Notes: generated by a model from the sequence alone, not told the origin. Shown: positions 9,209 to 19,048, counted from the stretch's first letter. The stretch: 64,000 nucleotides of DNA from Pantoea rwandensis (GCF_002095475.1 NZ_MLFR01000025.1:23114-87113); one strand, 5' to 3'. A program made the numbers and translations.

Positions 9209-9407
9209 GCTGCCTCCTGGTAATAATATGGGGTTCAGCAGCAGTAAACGTCATCAAGCCTGAAGTTGCTCGCTGGAAACGGTCAGCGGATTCTTGTTCA
9301 CCCTCGCAACTGTGATAACCCTCTTAACACAATCAATAGGGATTTGATAAGGTGGCTGGCAATAAAATAAAAAAGCTGCATTTGCATACTTAACCGGGAA
9401 AATGACC

Positions 9408-9650
9408 ATGCCAAATTACATCTTCTATCGTAAAGATCAGGTAGTTGCTACCGTCGAAAGAGCGGACGTCGAGAACGCCTTACTTTTGATATCGCAAGGC
9501 TATGAAAAGCTGACGGATGAGGTTGAAGCAGCAAGTCCGGAAGCGGCATTAAGGCGGTTAGCTGATATTCGCCAGGAAGATAATGTCACTGAACACGCTT
9601 TCACCACCGGCAGCGTATTCTGTTCCATCGTGAGTGCCATGTTCAAATAG
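9408..9650 (+). CDS. Small hypothetical protein
   Basis: 80 residues from ATG 9408. An in-frame ATG at 9402 sits only 3 bases from the GGG of the ribosome site, so 9408 is preferred. Not recognised. It begins PNYIFYRKDQVVATVERADVENALLLISQGYEK: a short beta-hairpin-like stretch followed by a helix, then a charged middle and a C-terminus with a single Cys (SVFCSIVSAMFK). No signal peptide or membrane span is evident. It is flanked by gaps on both sides and is probably monocistronic. Confidence 0.6.
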   Translation: MPNYIFYRKDQVVATVERADVENALLLISQGYEKLTDEVEAASPEAALRRLADIRQEDNVTEHAFTTGSVFCSIVSAMFK

Positions 9651-9950
9651 CCCATTGCTCTATAAGCAGCATATTTGTCTGGCTGAGTGAGTCTCACCAC
9701 ATATTATTGTGGTGAGCCAACTAATTAACATCGTCAGCCCTATAATCATTTATTTCACTCCTTCAGCACTTTGACAGATTATTCGTTCATCGCTACGCTT
9801 TATTGCAACGATATATGTCACAAACTTGCACATCTTAAAAATATTTCCTAAGGTGTCCGCCTTTCAGCCTCTTATAGCTTTCATTTCCATTTGTGAATTG
9901 TACGGCTGCGAAAGCTATAAGATCGCTCCAATTTTACTCATGGGGAGTTT
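9651..9950. other. Intergenic stretch before proP
   Basis: It holds a hairpin at 9693-9716 (CTCACCACA/TGTGGTGAG, loop of 6) without a T tract, which may end the preceding small gene, then about 230 AT-rich bases that should contain the proP promoter(s). I could not pick a convincing -35/-10 pair. A GGGGAG ribosome site ends the stretch. Confidence 0.5.
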
Positions 9951-11390
9951 ATGAGCACCGGAACGATTTCTAAACAAAATGACTTAACCGTTGATGATAT
10001 TACCGTTATCGACAACAAATTACTTAAACGTGCCGTCAGTGCTGCTGCATTGGGCAATACCATGGAATGGTTCGATTTCGGCGTATATAGCTATCTCGCG
10101 GTGATAATTGGCCAAGTATTTTTTCCCGGCGCCAGTAATACCGCACAATTAATCGCCTCATTCGGTACTTTTGCCGCTGCGTTCCTGGTCCGCCCGATTG
10201 GTGGCATGGTATTTGGTCCCTTAGGTGACCGTTTTGGCCGTCAGAAGGTGTTGGCTTTCACCATGATCATGATGTCCATTGGCACCTTCTGTATTGGACT
10301 GATTCCAAGTTATAGCAGCATCGGTATTGCCGCGCCCATCTTACTGCTGGTTGCCCGTCTGGTGCAGGGTTTCTCTACAGGAGGCGAGTATGGCGGTGCC
10401 GCCACCTTTATCGCTGAATATTCTACCGATAAGCGCCGCGGCTTTATGGGCAGCTTCCTGGAGTTCGGGACTTTGGCAGGCTACCTGTTGGGCGCCAGTC
10501 TGGTAACCGGTATGATCGCTGTATTACCCCATCAGTCAATGATGGATTGGGGCTGGCGCATTCCGTTCTTTCTAGCCGCTCCCTTAGGATTATTTGGCCT
10601 GTATATCCGCTTAAAATTGGAAGAAACACCGGCCTTTAAAGAGCATATGGATAAGCGCGAAGAACTGGAACATAACAAGCCGCAACTGGGGCTATTTCAG
10701 ATGCTGCGTAAGCAGAGCAAACCGCTGTTAAAGTGCATTGGATTAGTGCTGCTGTTCAACGTGTCAAATTATATGCTGACCGCCTACATGCCGAGTTATT
10801 TAACCGGCGTATTGGGACTAAGTGAATTATCCGGCCTCATGCTTGTCATGGTGGTGATGTTTATTATGATGCCGCTGACGTTGATGTGGGGACACTTCAC
10901 CGATCGTATTGGCCGTAAGCCGGTTATTGGTTTCGGTGCGTTAGGATTATTATTGCTGTCAATTCCAAGCTTTATGTTAATTGGCTCCGGCAATATGATG
11001 CTGGTATTTTTCGGTCTGGCGATATTAGGTTTACTCCATACCTGTTTTAGCGGCACCATGCCAGCAACACTGCCAGCACTGTTTGTGACCGATATTCGTT
11101 ACAGTGCTTTGGCCATCGGCTTTAATTTATCGGTTTCCCTGTTTGGTGGTACGACTCCCTTGATCACTGCTTGGCTGGTCGATACCACGCACAATGCAAT
11201 GATGCCTGCCTATTACATGATGGGGGCGGGCGTCATTGGTCTGATTACCGTCTTAACGCTGAGTGAGACCGCGCGTAAGCCGTTGAAAGGCTCTTCACCT
11301 GCTGTTGCCACCAAAGCGGAAGCGCATAAATTGATCGATAAACTGCGCAAGCAGCGCGGTCGAAAAGTTCAGCAGCAAAAAACGGCTTAA
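9951..11390 (+). CDS. proP: Osmoprotectant/proton symporter ProP (MFS)
   Basis: 479-residue major facilitator close to E. coli ProP. It has the hydrophilic N-terminus followed by GNTMEWFDFGVYSYLA, the loop signature GDRFGRQKVL between spans 2 and 3, GGEYGGAATFIAEY in span 5 and DRIGRKPV between the two halves. ProP imports proline, glycine betaine and related solutes with protons and is activated by high osmolality. The C-terminal cytoplasmic tail is basic (LIDKLRKQRGRKVQQQK) but shorter than the coiled-coil tail of E. coli ProP (500 residues), which may shift the activation threshold. It lies just upstream of the trehalose cluster, so both main osmoprotective routes sit together. Confidence 0.88.
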   Translation: MSTGTISKQNDLTVDDITVIDNKLLKRAVSAAALGNTMEWFDFGVYSYLAVIIGQVFFPGASNTAQLIASFGTFAAAFLVRPIGGMVFGPLGDRFGRQKVLAFTMIMMSIGTFCIGLIPSYSSIGIAAPILLLVARLVQGFSTGGEYGGAATFIAEYSTDKRRGFMGSFLEFGTLAGYLLGASLVTGMIAVLPHQSMMDWGWRIPFFLAAPLGLFGLYIRLKLEETPAFKEHMDKREELEHNKPQLGLFQMLRKQSKPLLKCIGLVLLFNVSNYMLTAYMPSYLTGVLGLSELSGLMLVMVVMFIMMPLTLMWGHFTDRIGRKPVIGFGALGLLLLSIPSFMLIGSGNMMLVFFGLAILGLLHTCFSGTMPATLPALFVTDIRYSALAIGFNLSVSLFGGTTPLITAWLVDTTHNAMMPAYYMMGAGVIGLITVLTLSETARKPLKGSSPAVATKAEAHKLIDKLRKQRGRKVQQQKTA

Positions 11391-11418
11391 GGCGATTGGA
11401 TTAGGCCATTACTTGTGT

Positions 11419-11442
11419 TCGGGCGTGCCAAGGTACGCCCGA
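11419..11442 (+). terminator. Probable terminator after proP
   Basis: 8-bp perfect stem TCGGGCGT/ACGCCCGA with an 8-base loop, followed by TGTTCT. The T tract is weak. Confidence 0.5.
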
Positions 11443-11673
11443 TGTTCTCCCTGACTCACCGTTTTCCTGCCTCAATTAGCGAAGCGCAACGCTCCGGTAA
11501 TTTCCGAAACGGACCGAATTCCCTCCTGTACGCGCCTGAAAAGGCAAAAATATCGACTATGATCTGTTCTCGGCCCTGTCGAGTCGTCCCAACTTAAGCC
11601 ATACATCTTTTAACGGAACGCTAACCGCTTGATGTCGTCCATTGCCCTTGCTTGGGCTTAACGAGGCAATTGA

Positions 11674-13458
11674 ATGGAATTCAGATCTTTTGAGAAATCT
11701 TGGGGCGCAGAAATACAGGCAGATGGCAGCGTGCTGTTTCGCTTGTGGGCGCCGGGTCAGCAACAAATTACGCTACGCATCGCTGAGGGTGACCATCGCA
11801 TGCCCGCGATCGGTGAGGGCTGGTATGAACTGCAACTGAGCAACATCGCTCATGGAACGCCATATCACTATCTCCTCGCCGATGGCACCTTAGTGCCCGA
11901 CCCCGCCTCCCGCGCGCAGCAATCGGCGGTGAATGGCCCTTCACTGGTGATAGATCCTCACCATTACGTATGGCAACACCCAAGCTGGCGCGGGCGGCCC
12001 TGGGAAGAAACCGTGGTGTATGAACTGCATATCGGCACCTTCACCCCAGCGGGCACATTCCTGGCGGCGATAGAAAAGCTACCGGAATTAAAAACGCTTG
12101 GCATCACCATGATCGAGGTTCTACCGGTGTCACAATTTGGTGGAACGCGCGGCTGGGGCTATGACGGCGTATTACTTTACGCACCTCAAGCCAGTTATGG
12201 ATCGCCGGATGATTTCAAAGCGTTCGTCGATGCCGCGCATGCGCATGGTTTATCGGTGGTTCTCGACATTGTGCTTAATCACTTTGGCCCAGAGGGCAAT
12301 TATTTGCCGCTGCTGGCTCCCGCGTTCTTCCACCAGGAACGTATGACGCCTTGGGGCGCAGGTATCGCCTACGATGTGGATGCCGCTCGCCGTTACATTA
12401 TCGAAGCCCCGCTCTACTGGCTGCAGGAGTTTCATCTCGACGGTCTACGTTTTGATGCCATAGACCAGATTGAAGATACCTCCAGCAAGCATGCGTTGAT
12501 TGAGATTGCTGAACGCATCCGTCGAGACATCACCGACCGGCCCATCCATCTCACCACCGAAGATTGCCGCAACGTGACCTTCCTGCACCCACGTGACAAA
12601 CAGGGTAACGCGCCACTGTTTACCGGCGAGTGGAATGACGACTTCCACAACGCCATTCATGTATTTGCCACCGGTGAAACCCACGCCTACTACCAGGACT
12701 TTGCCGACGTGCCGGAAAAACTGATTGCACGCATTCTGGCTGAGGGCTTTGCCTATCAGGGTGAAATCTCCCCGCAAAGTGGTCAGCGGCGCGGCGTACC
12801 GAGTGCTGGGCAACCGCCAGTGGCCTTTGTGGATTTCATCCAGAATCATGATCAGGTCGGTAACCGGGCGCAAGGGGATCGATTGATCACGCTGGCCGGC
12901 GCAGAACGTACCAAAGTGCTGCTCGCCACCCTGTTGTTGTCACCGCATATCCCTTTGCTGTTTATGGGCGAAGAGTTTGGCGAAACCAACCCGTTTTTGT
13001 TTTTCACAGATTTCCACGGCGATCTCGCCAAAGCCGTGCGCGAAGGCCGTGCCCGCGAGTTCACCGGACACGCTGGACATGATAGCGACGTGCCCGATCC
13101 TAACGATGAGCAGACCTTTATCCGCTCTAAACTCGACTGGAGCAAACCACAAAGCGTTGAGGGGAAAACCTGGCTGACGTTCACTCAGGCTCTGTTGCAA
13201 TTGCGGCAGCGCCACATTGCGCCGTTACTGGCTTCGGCTGCGGGTCACAGTGGCAAGGTCTTGAAAACCGCACAAGGCTTTGTGGCGGTGAGCTGGTCAT
13301 TCCCGGCTGGAGAGCTGTCAATGGCCCTCAATATCGGTAAAACCGCACAGCCCCTTCCTGCCATGCCCGGTGAAACTATTTTTGCGTGGCCACAGGAAAG
13401 TGTATCCCTGCCACAACACACCATTGTCGTACGTCTGAACACGGGAGTATCCGCATGA
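11674..13458 (+). CDS. treZ: Malto-oligosyltrehalose trehalohydrolase TreZ
   Basis: 594 residues, the usual TreZ length; ATG follows GAGG at 8 bases. The N-terminal ~100 residues are a CBM48-type beta-sandwich (GSVLFRLWAPGQQQITLRI), then a GH13 barrel: VVLDIVLNHFG, DGLRFDAIDQI (nucleophile Asp, near residue 260), HLTTEDCRN (acid/base Glu) and IQNHDQVGNRAQG. TreZ cleaves trehalose from the maltooligosyltrehalose end made by TreY, in the cytoplasm. Its stop overlaps the treY start (ATGA), so the two are translationally coupled. Likely osmotic or desiccation protection. About 280 bases upstream hold the promoter region. Confidence 0.93.
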   Translation: MEFRSFEKSWGAEIQADGSVLFRLWAPGQQQITLRIAEGDHRMPAIGEGWYELQLSNIAHGTPYHYLLADGTLVPDPASRAQQSAVNGPSLVIDPHHYVWQHPSWRGRPWEETVVYELHIGTFTPAGTFLAAIEKLPELKTLGITMIEVLPVSQFGGTRGWGYDGVLLYAPQASYGSPDDFKAFVDAAHAHGLSVVLDIVLNHFGPEGNYLPLLAPAFFHQERMTPWGAGIAYDVDAARRYIIEAPLYWLQEFHLDGLRFDAIDQIEDTSSKHALIEIAERIRRDITDRPIHLTTEDCRNVTFLHPRDKQGNAPLFTGEWNDDFHNAIHVFATGETHAYYQDFADVPEKLIARILAEGFAYQGEISPQSGQRRGVPSAGQPPVAFVDFIQNHDQVGNRAQGDRLITLAGAERTKVLLATLLLSPHIPLLFMGEEFGETNPFLFFTDFHGDLAKAVREGRAREFTGHAGHDSDVPDPNDEQTFIRSKLDWSKPQSVEGKTWLTFTQALLQLRQRHIAPLLASAAGHSGKVLKTAQGFVAVSWSFPAGELSMALNIGKTAQPLPAMPGETIFAWPQESVSLPQHTIVVRLNTGVSA

Positions 13459-15950
13459 CTGTGCCTACCGCCACCTACCGTATTCAGTTTCGTAATGGCA
13501 TGACGTTTGACCGCGCCATCGAACTCATCCCCTATCTGCAACGACTCGGGATTAGCCATCTGTATGCTTCACCCATCTTCACCGCCACCCGTGATTCTAC
13601 CCACGGATATGATGTCACCGATGCCAATGAGATCGATCCCGCACTCGGTGGGCGTGAAGGGTTTGATCGCTTGTCTGCCGCTTTGCAGCAGGCACACCTC
13701 GGTCTAATTCTCGATATTGTGCCGAACCATATGGCGGCATCGCTGGAAAACACGTGGTGGCAGGATGTGATCGAACAGGGCGAGCACAGTCGCTATGCCT
13801 GCTACTTCGATATCGACTGGTCACGTCGTTTGACACTGCCGTTCCTGGGTGACGATTTTGACCGGGTGCTACAAAACAATGAGCTCAGCATAAAGCCCCA
13901 TCCACAAACTGGCCGTCCAGCCTTGGCTTACTACGACAGCTTCTACCCCCTGACGCCGACCAGCTGGGAAAATCGGGTTGATGAGGTGCTGGCCATCACC
14001 GACCATGCAGCCATTGCCGAACTGCATCAACAGCAGCCCTGGCAGTTAATCAACTGGCGTGATGCACGACGAGACCTCTCCTACCGTCGTTTTTTTGAGA
14101 TCACCGGTTTGGTGGGCATACGCGTTGAGGATGAAGACGTATTTAACGCGTCACACGCGCTGATTCTGGAATTGGTGCACCATGGCGCAGTGAGCGGATT
14201 ACGTGTCGATCACATTGATGGATTGGCCGATCCGCAAGGCTATCTGCAACGTCTGCGCAAGGCCGCAGGACCAGATTGCTACATCACGGTGGAGAAGATT
14301 TTAGCCGAGGGGGAACAGATCCCCGCAGAGTGGCCGATTTCTGGCACCACCGGCTATGAGTTTATCGCTGCGCTGTCCCATGCCTTAATCGACGACACCC
14401 AAATTGATGCGCTGCACCTCGCTTATGAAGCCGCGACGGAAGAGAGAAACAACCTTAGCGCGGGTTTGCGGGCGGCACGTGAATTGATGGTGGATCGCAA
14501 TTTTGCCGGGGAGTTCGCCCGCTTGCTGGCGTTAGCCACCGATATTGCCGGCGAAGAGCAGCGTAATTTTGGTGAAGCCGAATTGCATGTTGCACTGAGA
14601 GAAATGCTGATTGCCTTCCCTGTTTATCGCACCTACGGTCGCCATGCTGGCATGACGTTGGCGGGAGAAGAGTTGCTGCAGCAGGTGCTGGAGGAGGTGA
14701 AGTTCAGCGCTTCGCCCGTTGCCCTAAGCTTTCTGCAAGCCATATTGCTGGGGGCGCTATCTGAACGCAGCGAGCATGACGCGGCTGAATTCCGCTCGCG
14801 CTTCCAACAACTTACCGGCCCACTGATGGCGAAGTCCGTCGAAGATACTCTGTTTTTCCGTAACCACGTTCTGCTGGCGATTAATGAAGTGGGCGCAGAA
14901 CCGTTGCCGCATCCCTTCTCATTGCAACATTTTCACCAAGAGATGCAAACCCGCCTTCAGCGCCAACCCGATGGCATCTCGAGCACCTCAACACACGATA
15001 CTAAACGTGGCGAAGATGCCCGTGCACGTCTTTATACCCTGAGTGAAGCCCCGGCGTTGTGGGCAGAGCATGTGACACGCTGGCGTGATCTTCACCAATT
15101 GCAGATAACGCCCCTGCGGGATGGGATTGCTCCTGAGCCCGCCGTCGAGTGGATGCTGTATCAGGCACTGGCAGGCGCATGGCCCACAACCTTACAGCCA
15201 CAAGATGCTGCAGGATTGGCCGCACTGCAGGAACGCTTTGTTCCCTTTGTGGAGAAAGCACTGCGAGAAGCCAAACTGCGTACCGATTGGGCCGATAGCA
15301 ATGAGCACTATGAAAAGGCGGTGTTGGACTACACGCGCCACCTGCTTTCCCCACACAATCAGGCGTTTTTGGTGGATTTCCATCAAGCGTTACAACCTTT
15401 CCTGACCGCCGGTCTGATCAACAGCCTGACCCAAACCGTGATCAAACTGACCGCGCCCGGTGTGCCAGATATTTACCAAGGTAGCGAAGCGCTGGATTTC
15501 AGCCTGGTTGACCCTGACAACCGCCGCGAACCCGATTTTGCCACGCTGCAACAGCAGCTTAGCGCTACGAATGCAGTGAATTTTAATCAGCAGATGGATT
15601 GGTTAAACGGCACACTCAAACAGCAGATTATCGCCCGTATTTTACATCTGCGTCTGGATAAACCGCAGTTATTCCGTTTTGGTGATTATCAACCGCTGTA
15701 TGCCACGGGTGAAAATGCAGAGCATGCTATCGCTTATGCCAGGCAGGACAGCAGCGATACGTTGCTGGTCGTGGTTCCTCGTTTACTGCTGGACAGCCAA
15801 GACTGGGCAGGGGCCGTCATTCAATTACCGGAGTCATTGGCACATCGCCGCTATCGCAACCTGTTGAGCGGCGAAATGCTCTCGCTTAACGAACAACTTT
15901 CACTGGAAAACATGCCGTACTACGCGCCGCTGGTGCTGATTGCCAGCTAA
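13455..15950 (+). CDS. treY: Maltooligosyltrehalose synthase TreY
   Basis: 831 residues from ATG 13455, which overlaps the treZ stop; an upstream in-frame reading from 13386 lies inside treZ and is rejected. GH13 subfamily features: MTVPTATYRIQF opening, ILDIVPNHMA, GLRVDHIDGLADP (nucleophile Asp, near residue 250), YITVEKILAEGE (acid/base Glu) and STHDTKRGEDARARL. TreY turns the reducing-end alpha-1,4 bond of maltodextrin into the alpha,alpha-1,1 bond of trehalose by an internal transglycosylation. It works with TreZ and a debranching enzyme, both encoded in the same operon. Confidence 0.93.
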   Translation: MTVPTATYRIQFRNGMTFDRAIELIPYLQRLGISHLYASPIFTATRDSTHGYDVTDANEIDPALGGREGFDRLSAALQQAHLGLILDIVPNHMAASLENTWWQDVIEQGEHSRYACYFDIDWSRRLTLPFLGDDFDRVLQNNELSIKPHPQTGRPALAYYDSFYPLTPTSWENRVDEVLAITDHAAIAELHQQQPWQLINWRDARRDLSYRRFFEITGLVGIRVEDEDVFNASHALILELVHHGAVSGLRVDHIDGLADPQGYLQRLRKAAGPDCYITVEKILAEGEQIPAEWPISGTTGYEFIAALSHALIDDTQIDALHLAYEAATEERNNLSAGLRAARELMVDRNFAGEFARLLALATDIAGEEQRNFGEAELHVALREMLIAFPVYRTYGRHAGMTLAGEELLQQVLEEVKFSASPVALSFLQAILLGALSERSEHDAAEFRSRFQQLTGPLMAKSVEDTLFFRNHVLLAINEVGAEPLPHPFSLQHFHQEMQTRLQRQPDGISSTSTHDTKRGEDARARLYTLSEAPALWAEHVTRWRDLHQLQITPLRDGIAPEPAVEWMLYQALAGAWPTTLQPQDAAGLAALQERFVPFVEKALREAKLRTDWADSNEHYEKAVLDYTRHLLSPHNQAFLVDFHQALQPFLTAGLINSLTQTVIKLTAPGVPDIYQGSEALDFSLVDPDNRREPDFATLQQQLSATNAVNFNQQMDWLNGTLKQQIIARILHLRLDKPQLFRFGDYQPLYATGENAEHAIAYARQDSSDTLLVVVPRLLLDSQDWAGAVIQLPESLAHRRYRNLLSGEMLSLNEQLSLENMPYYAPLVLIAS

Positions 15951-16000
15951 GCGTGCATCACATCAACCTGTATTTCTGTTCATTGGATGGAGAGGAATGA

Positions 16001-18154
16001 ATGTCTAACGGTAAGCCTTTGGAAATCACCGCGGGTTCGGGTCTGCAGTTGGGTGCGAACTATGACGGTGCAGGGGTGAACTTTGCCCTGTTCTCAGCGC
16101 ACGCAGAACGTGTTGAGTTGTGTCTTTATGATGAGAGTGGGCAGCATGAGGTCGCACGTTTTGATCTGCCCGAATATACCCATGAAATCTGGCACGGCTA
16201 TGTGCCCGGATTGCCTGCGGGCGCTCTTTACGGCTATCGGGTACATGGCCCGTTCGACCCGGAGAATGGGCATCGTTTTAACCCCAATAAGCTGCTTCTT
16301 GATCCTTATGCGCGTGAACTACGCGGCAATATTGACTGGAATGACGCGCATTTCGCCTACGATCTGCATCATGAAGATAAAGATCTGACCTTCGACGAGC
16401 GTGACAGCGCTCCCTTTACACCGAAATGTCGTGTTATCGATCCTAACGAATTTGACTGGCAAGACGGAAACCGCCCTAATATTCCGTGGTCGCAAACCGT
16501 CATTTATGAGACGCACGTGAAAGGCTTTAGCCAGCTCAATCCAGCCGTGCCGCCAGATATGCGCGGCACCTATGACGGAATGAGCAATAAAGCCACGGTG
16601 GAGTACATTAAAAGTCTGGGTGTGACGTCAGTAGAACTGCTGCCGGTGCACTGGTTCCCGGACGATCAGCATTTGCTGGATAAAGGATTGAAAAACTTCT
16701 GGGGCTATAACTCACTGGCCTTTTTTGCGCCGGCATCACGCTATTTTGGCCCTCGAGGTATTCAGGGTTTTCGCGATATGGTGCGTGCCTTCCATGACGC
16801 CGGGATTGAAGTGATTCTTGATGTGGTCTACAACCACACCGCTGAGGGCAACGAACTCGGCCCAACCTTGTCATTTAAAGGCATCGATAACTTCTCCTAT
16901 TATCGCACGCTACCCGATCAGCATCGTTACTACATTAACGATACCGGCACCGGCAATACCCTCAACACCTCGCATCCTCGCGTGCTACAGATGGTGATGG
17001 ATTCATTGCGCTATTGGGCAGAATCGATGCATATCGATGGTTTTCGTTTTGATCTGGGCACCATTCTCGGACGCGAACCCGAAGGCTTCGATCAGCGCGG
17101 CGGCTTTTTTGACGCCATGACGCAAGACCCGGTGTTATCGAAACTGAAACTGATTGGCGAGCCTTGGGATATTGGACCTGGAGGTTATCAGGTAGGCGGG
17201 TTTCCACCTGGCTGGGCCGAATGGAACGACAAATATCGCGACACGGTGCGCGAATACTGGAAAGGCGACAACGTCTCTACCGACTTCGCTGCGCGTCTGC
17301 TGGGTTCCGGCGATCTCTACGATCAACGCGGACGCCGCCCGTGGGCCAGCATTAACTTCTTAACTGCGCACGATGGTTTCACGCTGAACGACTTAGTGTC
17401 ATACAACGAGAAACACAACGACGACAACGGCGAAGATAACAACGACGGCCACAACGATAACCGTTCCTACAACTATGGTGCAGAGGGCCCCACCGACGAC
17501 GAAGGTATCAATGCGGTGCGTGAACGGCAAAAACGCAATTTCCTGGCAACGCTGCTGTTCTCACACGGTACACCGATGTTGCTGGCGGGTGATGAATATG
17601 GTCGCAGCCAAATGGGCAATAACAACGGCTATTGCCAGGACAGCGAAATTTCGTGGCTGCATTGGGAGAATTTGCCAGAGTCGGCGGATGCGCTACGTGA
17701 ATTCACTCGCCATTTGTTGGCTCTGCGTGTCAAGCAGCCACTGCTGCGACGTGAAAACTGGCGCGATGGTATGGACATCAAGTGGTTCAACGCAGGCGGC
17801 GGCTTCCAGCAAGCTGAACAATGGGATGAGGGCACTACACTTGGCGTCTACATTGGTCGGCCCGACCTACAAACAGAAGAGGACATCTGGCACGATGTGC
17901 TGATGCTGTTCAATCCGTTTGAAGGCAACGTGCCCTTCCGTATCCCACAATTCGGTGAAGGCGGCTGGGTACTGGAACTCACCACTCCGATACCGCTAAA
18001 AAAGGTCTCGTCATCACCAAAGAGAAGGATTTCGAGCTGGAAGGACGCAGCATGGCGCTATTTAGACGGCCTTAACTCATTATGCGGGAAGCTGAATGGC
18101 AGCTTCCCTTTTAAATCGCAAATGCATCTGGCCCCTTGGCCGCAAGGGTATTAA
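16001..18154 (+). CDS. glgX: Glycogen debranching enzyme GlgX/TreX, frameshifted near the C-terminus
   Basis: As read, 717 residues. CBM48 at the N-terminus, then a GH13_11 barrel: VILDVVYNHTAEG, DGFRFDLGTILGREP (nucleophile near residue 345), KLIGEPWDIGPGGY (acid/base Glu) and FLTAHDGFTLNDLVSYNEKHN. It cleaves alpha-1,6 branches of glycogen to supply linear chains to TreY/TreZ, so here it probably acts as TreX. It follows treY by 50 bases with its own GGAGAGG. After LELTT (17984) the frame changes: the natural ending (DTAKKGLVITKEKD... SMALFRRP, stop 18073-18075) lies in the -1 frame, and the read frame runs on to 18154 into the convergent antitoxin gene. Losing one base, probably in CC at 17987-17988 or the A run at 17998, explains it. 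Confidence 0.9.
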   Translation: MSNGKPLEITAGSGLQLGANYDGAGVNFALFSAHAERVELCLYDESGQHEVARFDLPEYTHEIWHGYVPGLPAGALYGYRVHGPFDPENGHRFNPNKLLLDPYARELRGNIDWNDAHFAYDLHHEDKDLTFDERDSAPFTPKCRVIDPNEFDWQDGNRPNIPWSQTVIYETHVKGFSQLNPAVPPDMRGTYDGMSNKATVEYIKSLGVTSVELLPVHWFPDDQHLLDKGLKNFWGYNSLAFFAPASRYFGPRGIQGFRDMVRAFHDAGIEVILDVVYNHTAEGNELGPTLSFKGIDNFSYYRTLPDQHRYYINDTGTGNTLNTSHPRVLQMVMDSLRYWAESMHIDGFRFDLGTILGREPEGFDQRGGFFDAMTQDPVLSKLKLIGEPWDIGPGGYQVGGFPPGWAEWNDKYRDTVREYWKGDNVSTDFAARLLGSGDLYDQRGRRPWASINFLTAHDGFTLNDLVSYNEKHNDDNGEDNNDGHNDNRSYNYGAEGPTDDEGINAVRERQKRNFLATLLFSHGTPMLLAGDEYGRSQMGNNNGYCQDSEISWLHWENLPESADALREFTRHLLALRVKQPLLRRENWRDGMDIKWFNAGGGFQQAEQWDEGTTLGVYIGRPDLQTEEDIWHDVLMLFNPFEGNVPFRIPQFGEGGWVLELTTPIPLKKVSSSPKRRISSWKDAAWRYLDGLNSLCGKLNGSFPFKSQMHLAPWPQGY

Positions 18155-18449
18155 GAATACGTAATGCCGGACCGCTTGGTTTGATCTCTCCGCGCTCCCA
18201 TTTCGAAACGCTATCTACCGTCATTCCCAAGGTATAAGCCAATAGTGCCTGACTTAAACCATACTGGTTTCGCATCCTTTTGATTTCCTGCCCGGTCATA
18301 TCATGTACGGCAGCGACGCGTTTGCGGTATTCACTGGCTGAGATGCGCGTTTTAATTTGTTCGACATCTTCACCAGAGATTAAACCTAATGTGCGCAACT
18401 CTTCAGCATCTTCAAGCATCTCATTCAATGTCACTGACGTCGTTTTCAT
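18111..18449 (-). CDS. Antitoxin, XRE/HTH type (type II TA system)
   Basis: 112 residues from ATG 18449 (GTG 18452 is adjacent). The C-terminal half is a helix-turn-helix of the XRE/HigA type: IKRMRNQYGLSQALLAYTLGMTVDSVSKWERGEIKPSGPA. The N-terminal half is charged and helical and should wrap the toxin. The start overlaps the upstream toxin gene by 29 bases, so the order is toxin first, as in higBA-type systems. It probably neutralises the toxin and represses the shared promoter through the palindrome at 18846-18873. Confidence 0.82.
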   Translation of the reverse strand: MKTTSVTLNEMLEDAEELRTLGLISGEDVEQIKTRISASEYRKRVAAVHDMTGQEIKRMRNQYGLSQALLAYTLGMTVDSVSKWERGEIKPSGPALRILNTLAAKGPDAFAI

Positions 18450-18828
18450 CACAATTTACCTCTCTGAAAGTCCCTCTGTTTTTGAGTTGAAGCAGGTCGG
18501 TCTCACTTGCCTGCAAATAACCCTTGGCGAGAATTTTGTAAGCAGTCAGCGCATCATCTTCAATTTCCCTGGCGTTTTTCTTGTTCAGCTCGGCCTTGGA
18601 CCAGCCATCATAAAAAAACAGCGTGTTTCCTCTTTTGAAGAAAATCACCGAACGCGCCCCACAGCTCTTTCCAGCCTTCAGCGCTATACGCTTTTTGATA
18701 ACACCACCGCCTAAATCAGCTTCAAACTCTCCTCTTTTGACCTCAGCAGCAGCGTTGCACAAATCGGCATCAAAGAGTTTTGTTTTCTTGAAACTACGGT
18801 CAAACCGCTTATGCACATAAATCGCCAT
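18421..18828 (-). CDS. Toxin, RelE/HigB-like (type II TA system)
   Basis: 135 residues; ATG follows AGGGGCAGGGA. The sequence looks like the COG4737 branch of RelE/ParE-fold toxins: AIYVHKRFDRSFKKTKLFDADLCNAAAEVKRGEFEADLGGGVIKKRIA, then KSCGARSVIFFKRGNTLFFYDGW, with many basic residues that would contact RNA in the ribosomal A site. Its C-terminal ~30 residues (from about DLLQLKNRG) go beyond the usual core. mRNA cleavage is inferred from family membership. First gene of the pair, overlapping the antitoxin start. Confidence 0.8.
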   Translation of the reverse strand: MAIYVHKRFDRSFKKTKLFDADLCNAAAEVKRGEFEADLGGGVIKKRIALKAGKSCGARSVIFFKRGNTLFFYDGWSKAELNKKNAREIEDDALTAYKILAKGYLQASETDLLQLKNRGTFREVNCDENDVSDIE

Positions 18829-18845
18829 TCCCTGCCCCTAAAATC

Positions 18846-18885
18846 CGTAATGATTATTATAGTAATCATTACGGCATTGCTTCAA
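18846..18885 (-). promoter_or_regulatory. Toxin-antitoxin promoter with palindromic operator
   Basis: A perfect 11-bp inverted repeat, CGTAATGATTA (18846-18856) and TAATCATTACG (18863-18873), with a 6-base spacer. On the minus strand a TATAAT (18860-18855) lies within it, and a TTGAAG (18885-18880) stands 18 bases upstream. The operator therefore covers the -10 and spacer, as expected for autorepression. Confidence 0.75.
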
Positions 18886-19021
18886 CATCTCCGCTGGTAA
18901 GATTCATACATGTCTGTCACATTAAATTTTATTGGCACTGAAATAATCCACGACTTCGGTTAAATGCGTCACAATCTCACAACGGTTTACCCGCTGTGCA
19001 TCACCCCTTCATAAAAAAAAT

Positions 19022-19048
19022 TAACTAAATCTCACAATCTGCCGATGG
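19022..19048 (+). promoter_or_regulatory. Candidate sigma-28 (FliA) promoter of the chemoreceptor
   Basis: TAAC, 15 bases, then GCCGATGG, compared with TAAA-N15-GCCGATAA. It lies about 65 bases before the chemoreceptor start, and chemoreceptors are usual FliA targets. Confidence 0.5.

Noticed and set aside
11415..11597. 60-residue frame between proP and treZ
   Set aside because: No ribosome site, crosses the proP terminator, and has no recognisable pattern.
18076..18154. C-terminal extension of GlgX
   Set aside because: It is out-of-frame read-through caused by the frameshift; the natural stop is 18073-18075.
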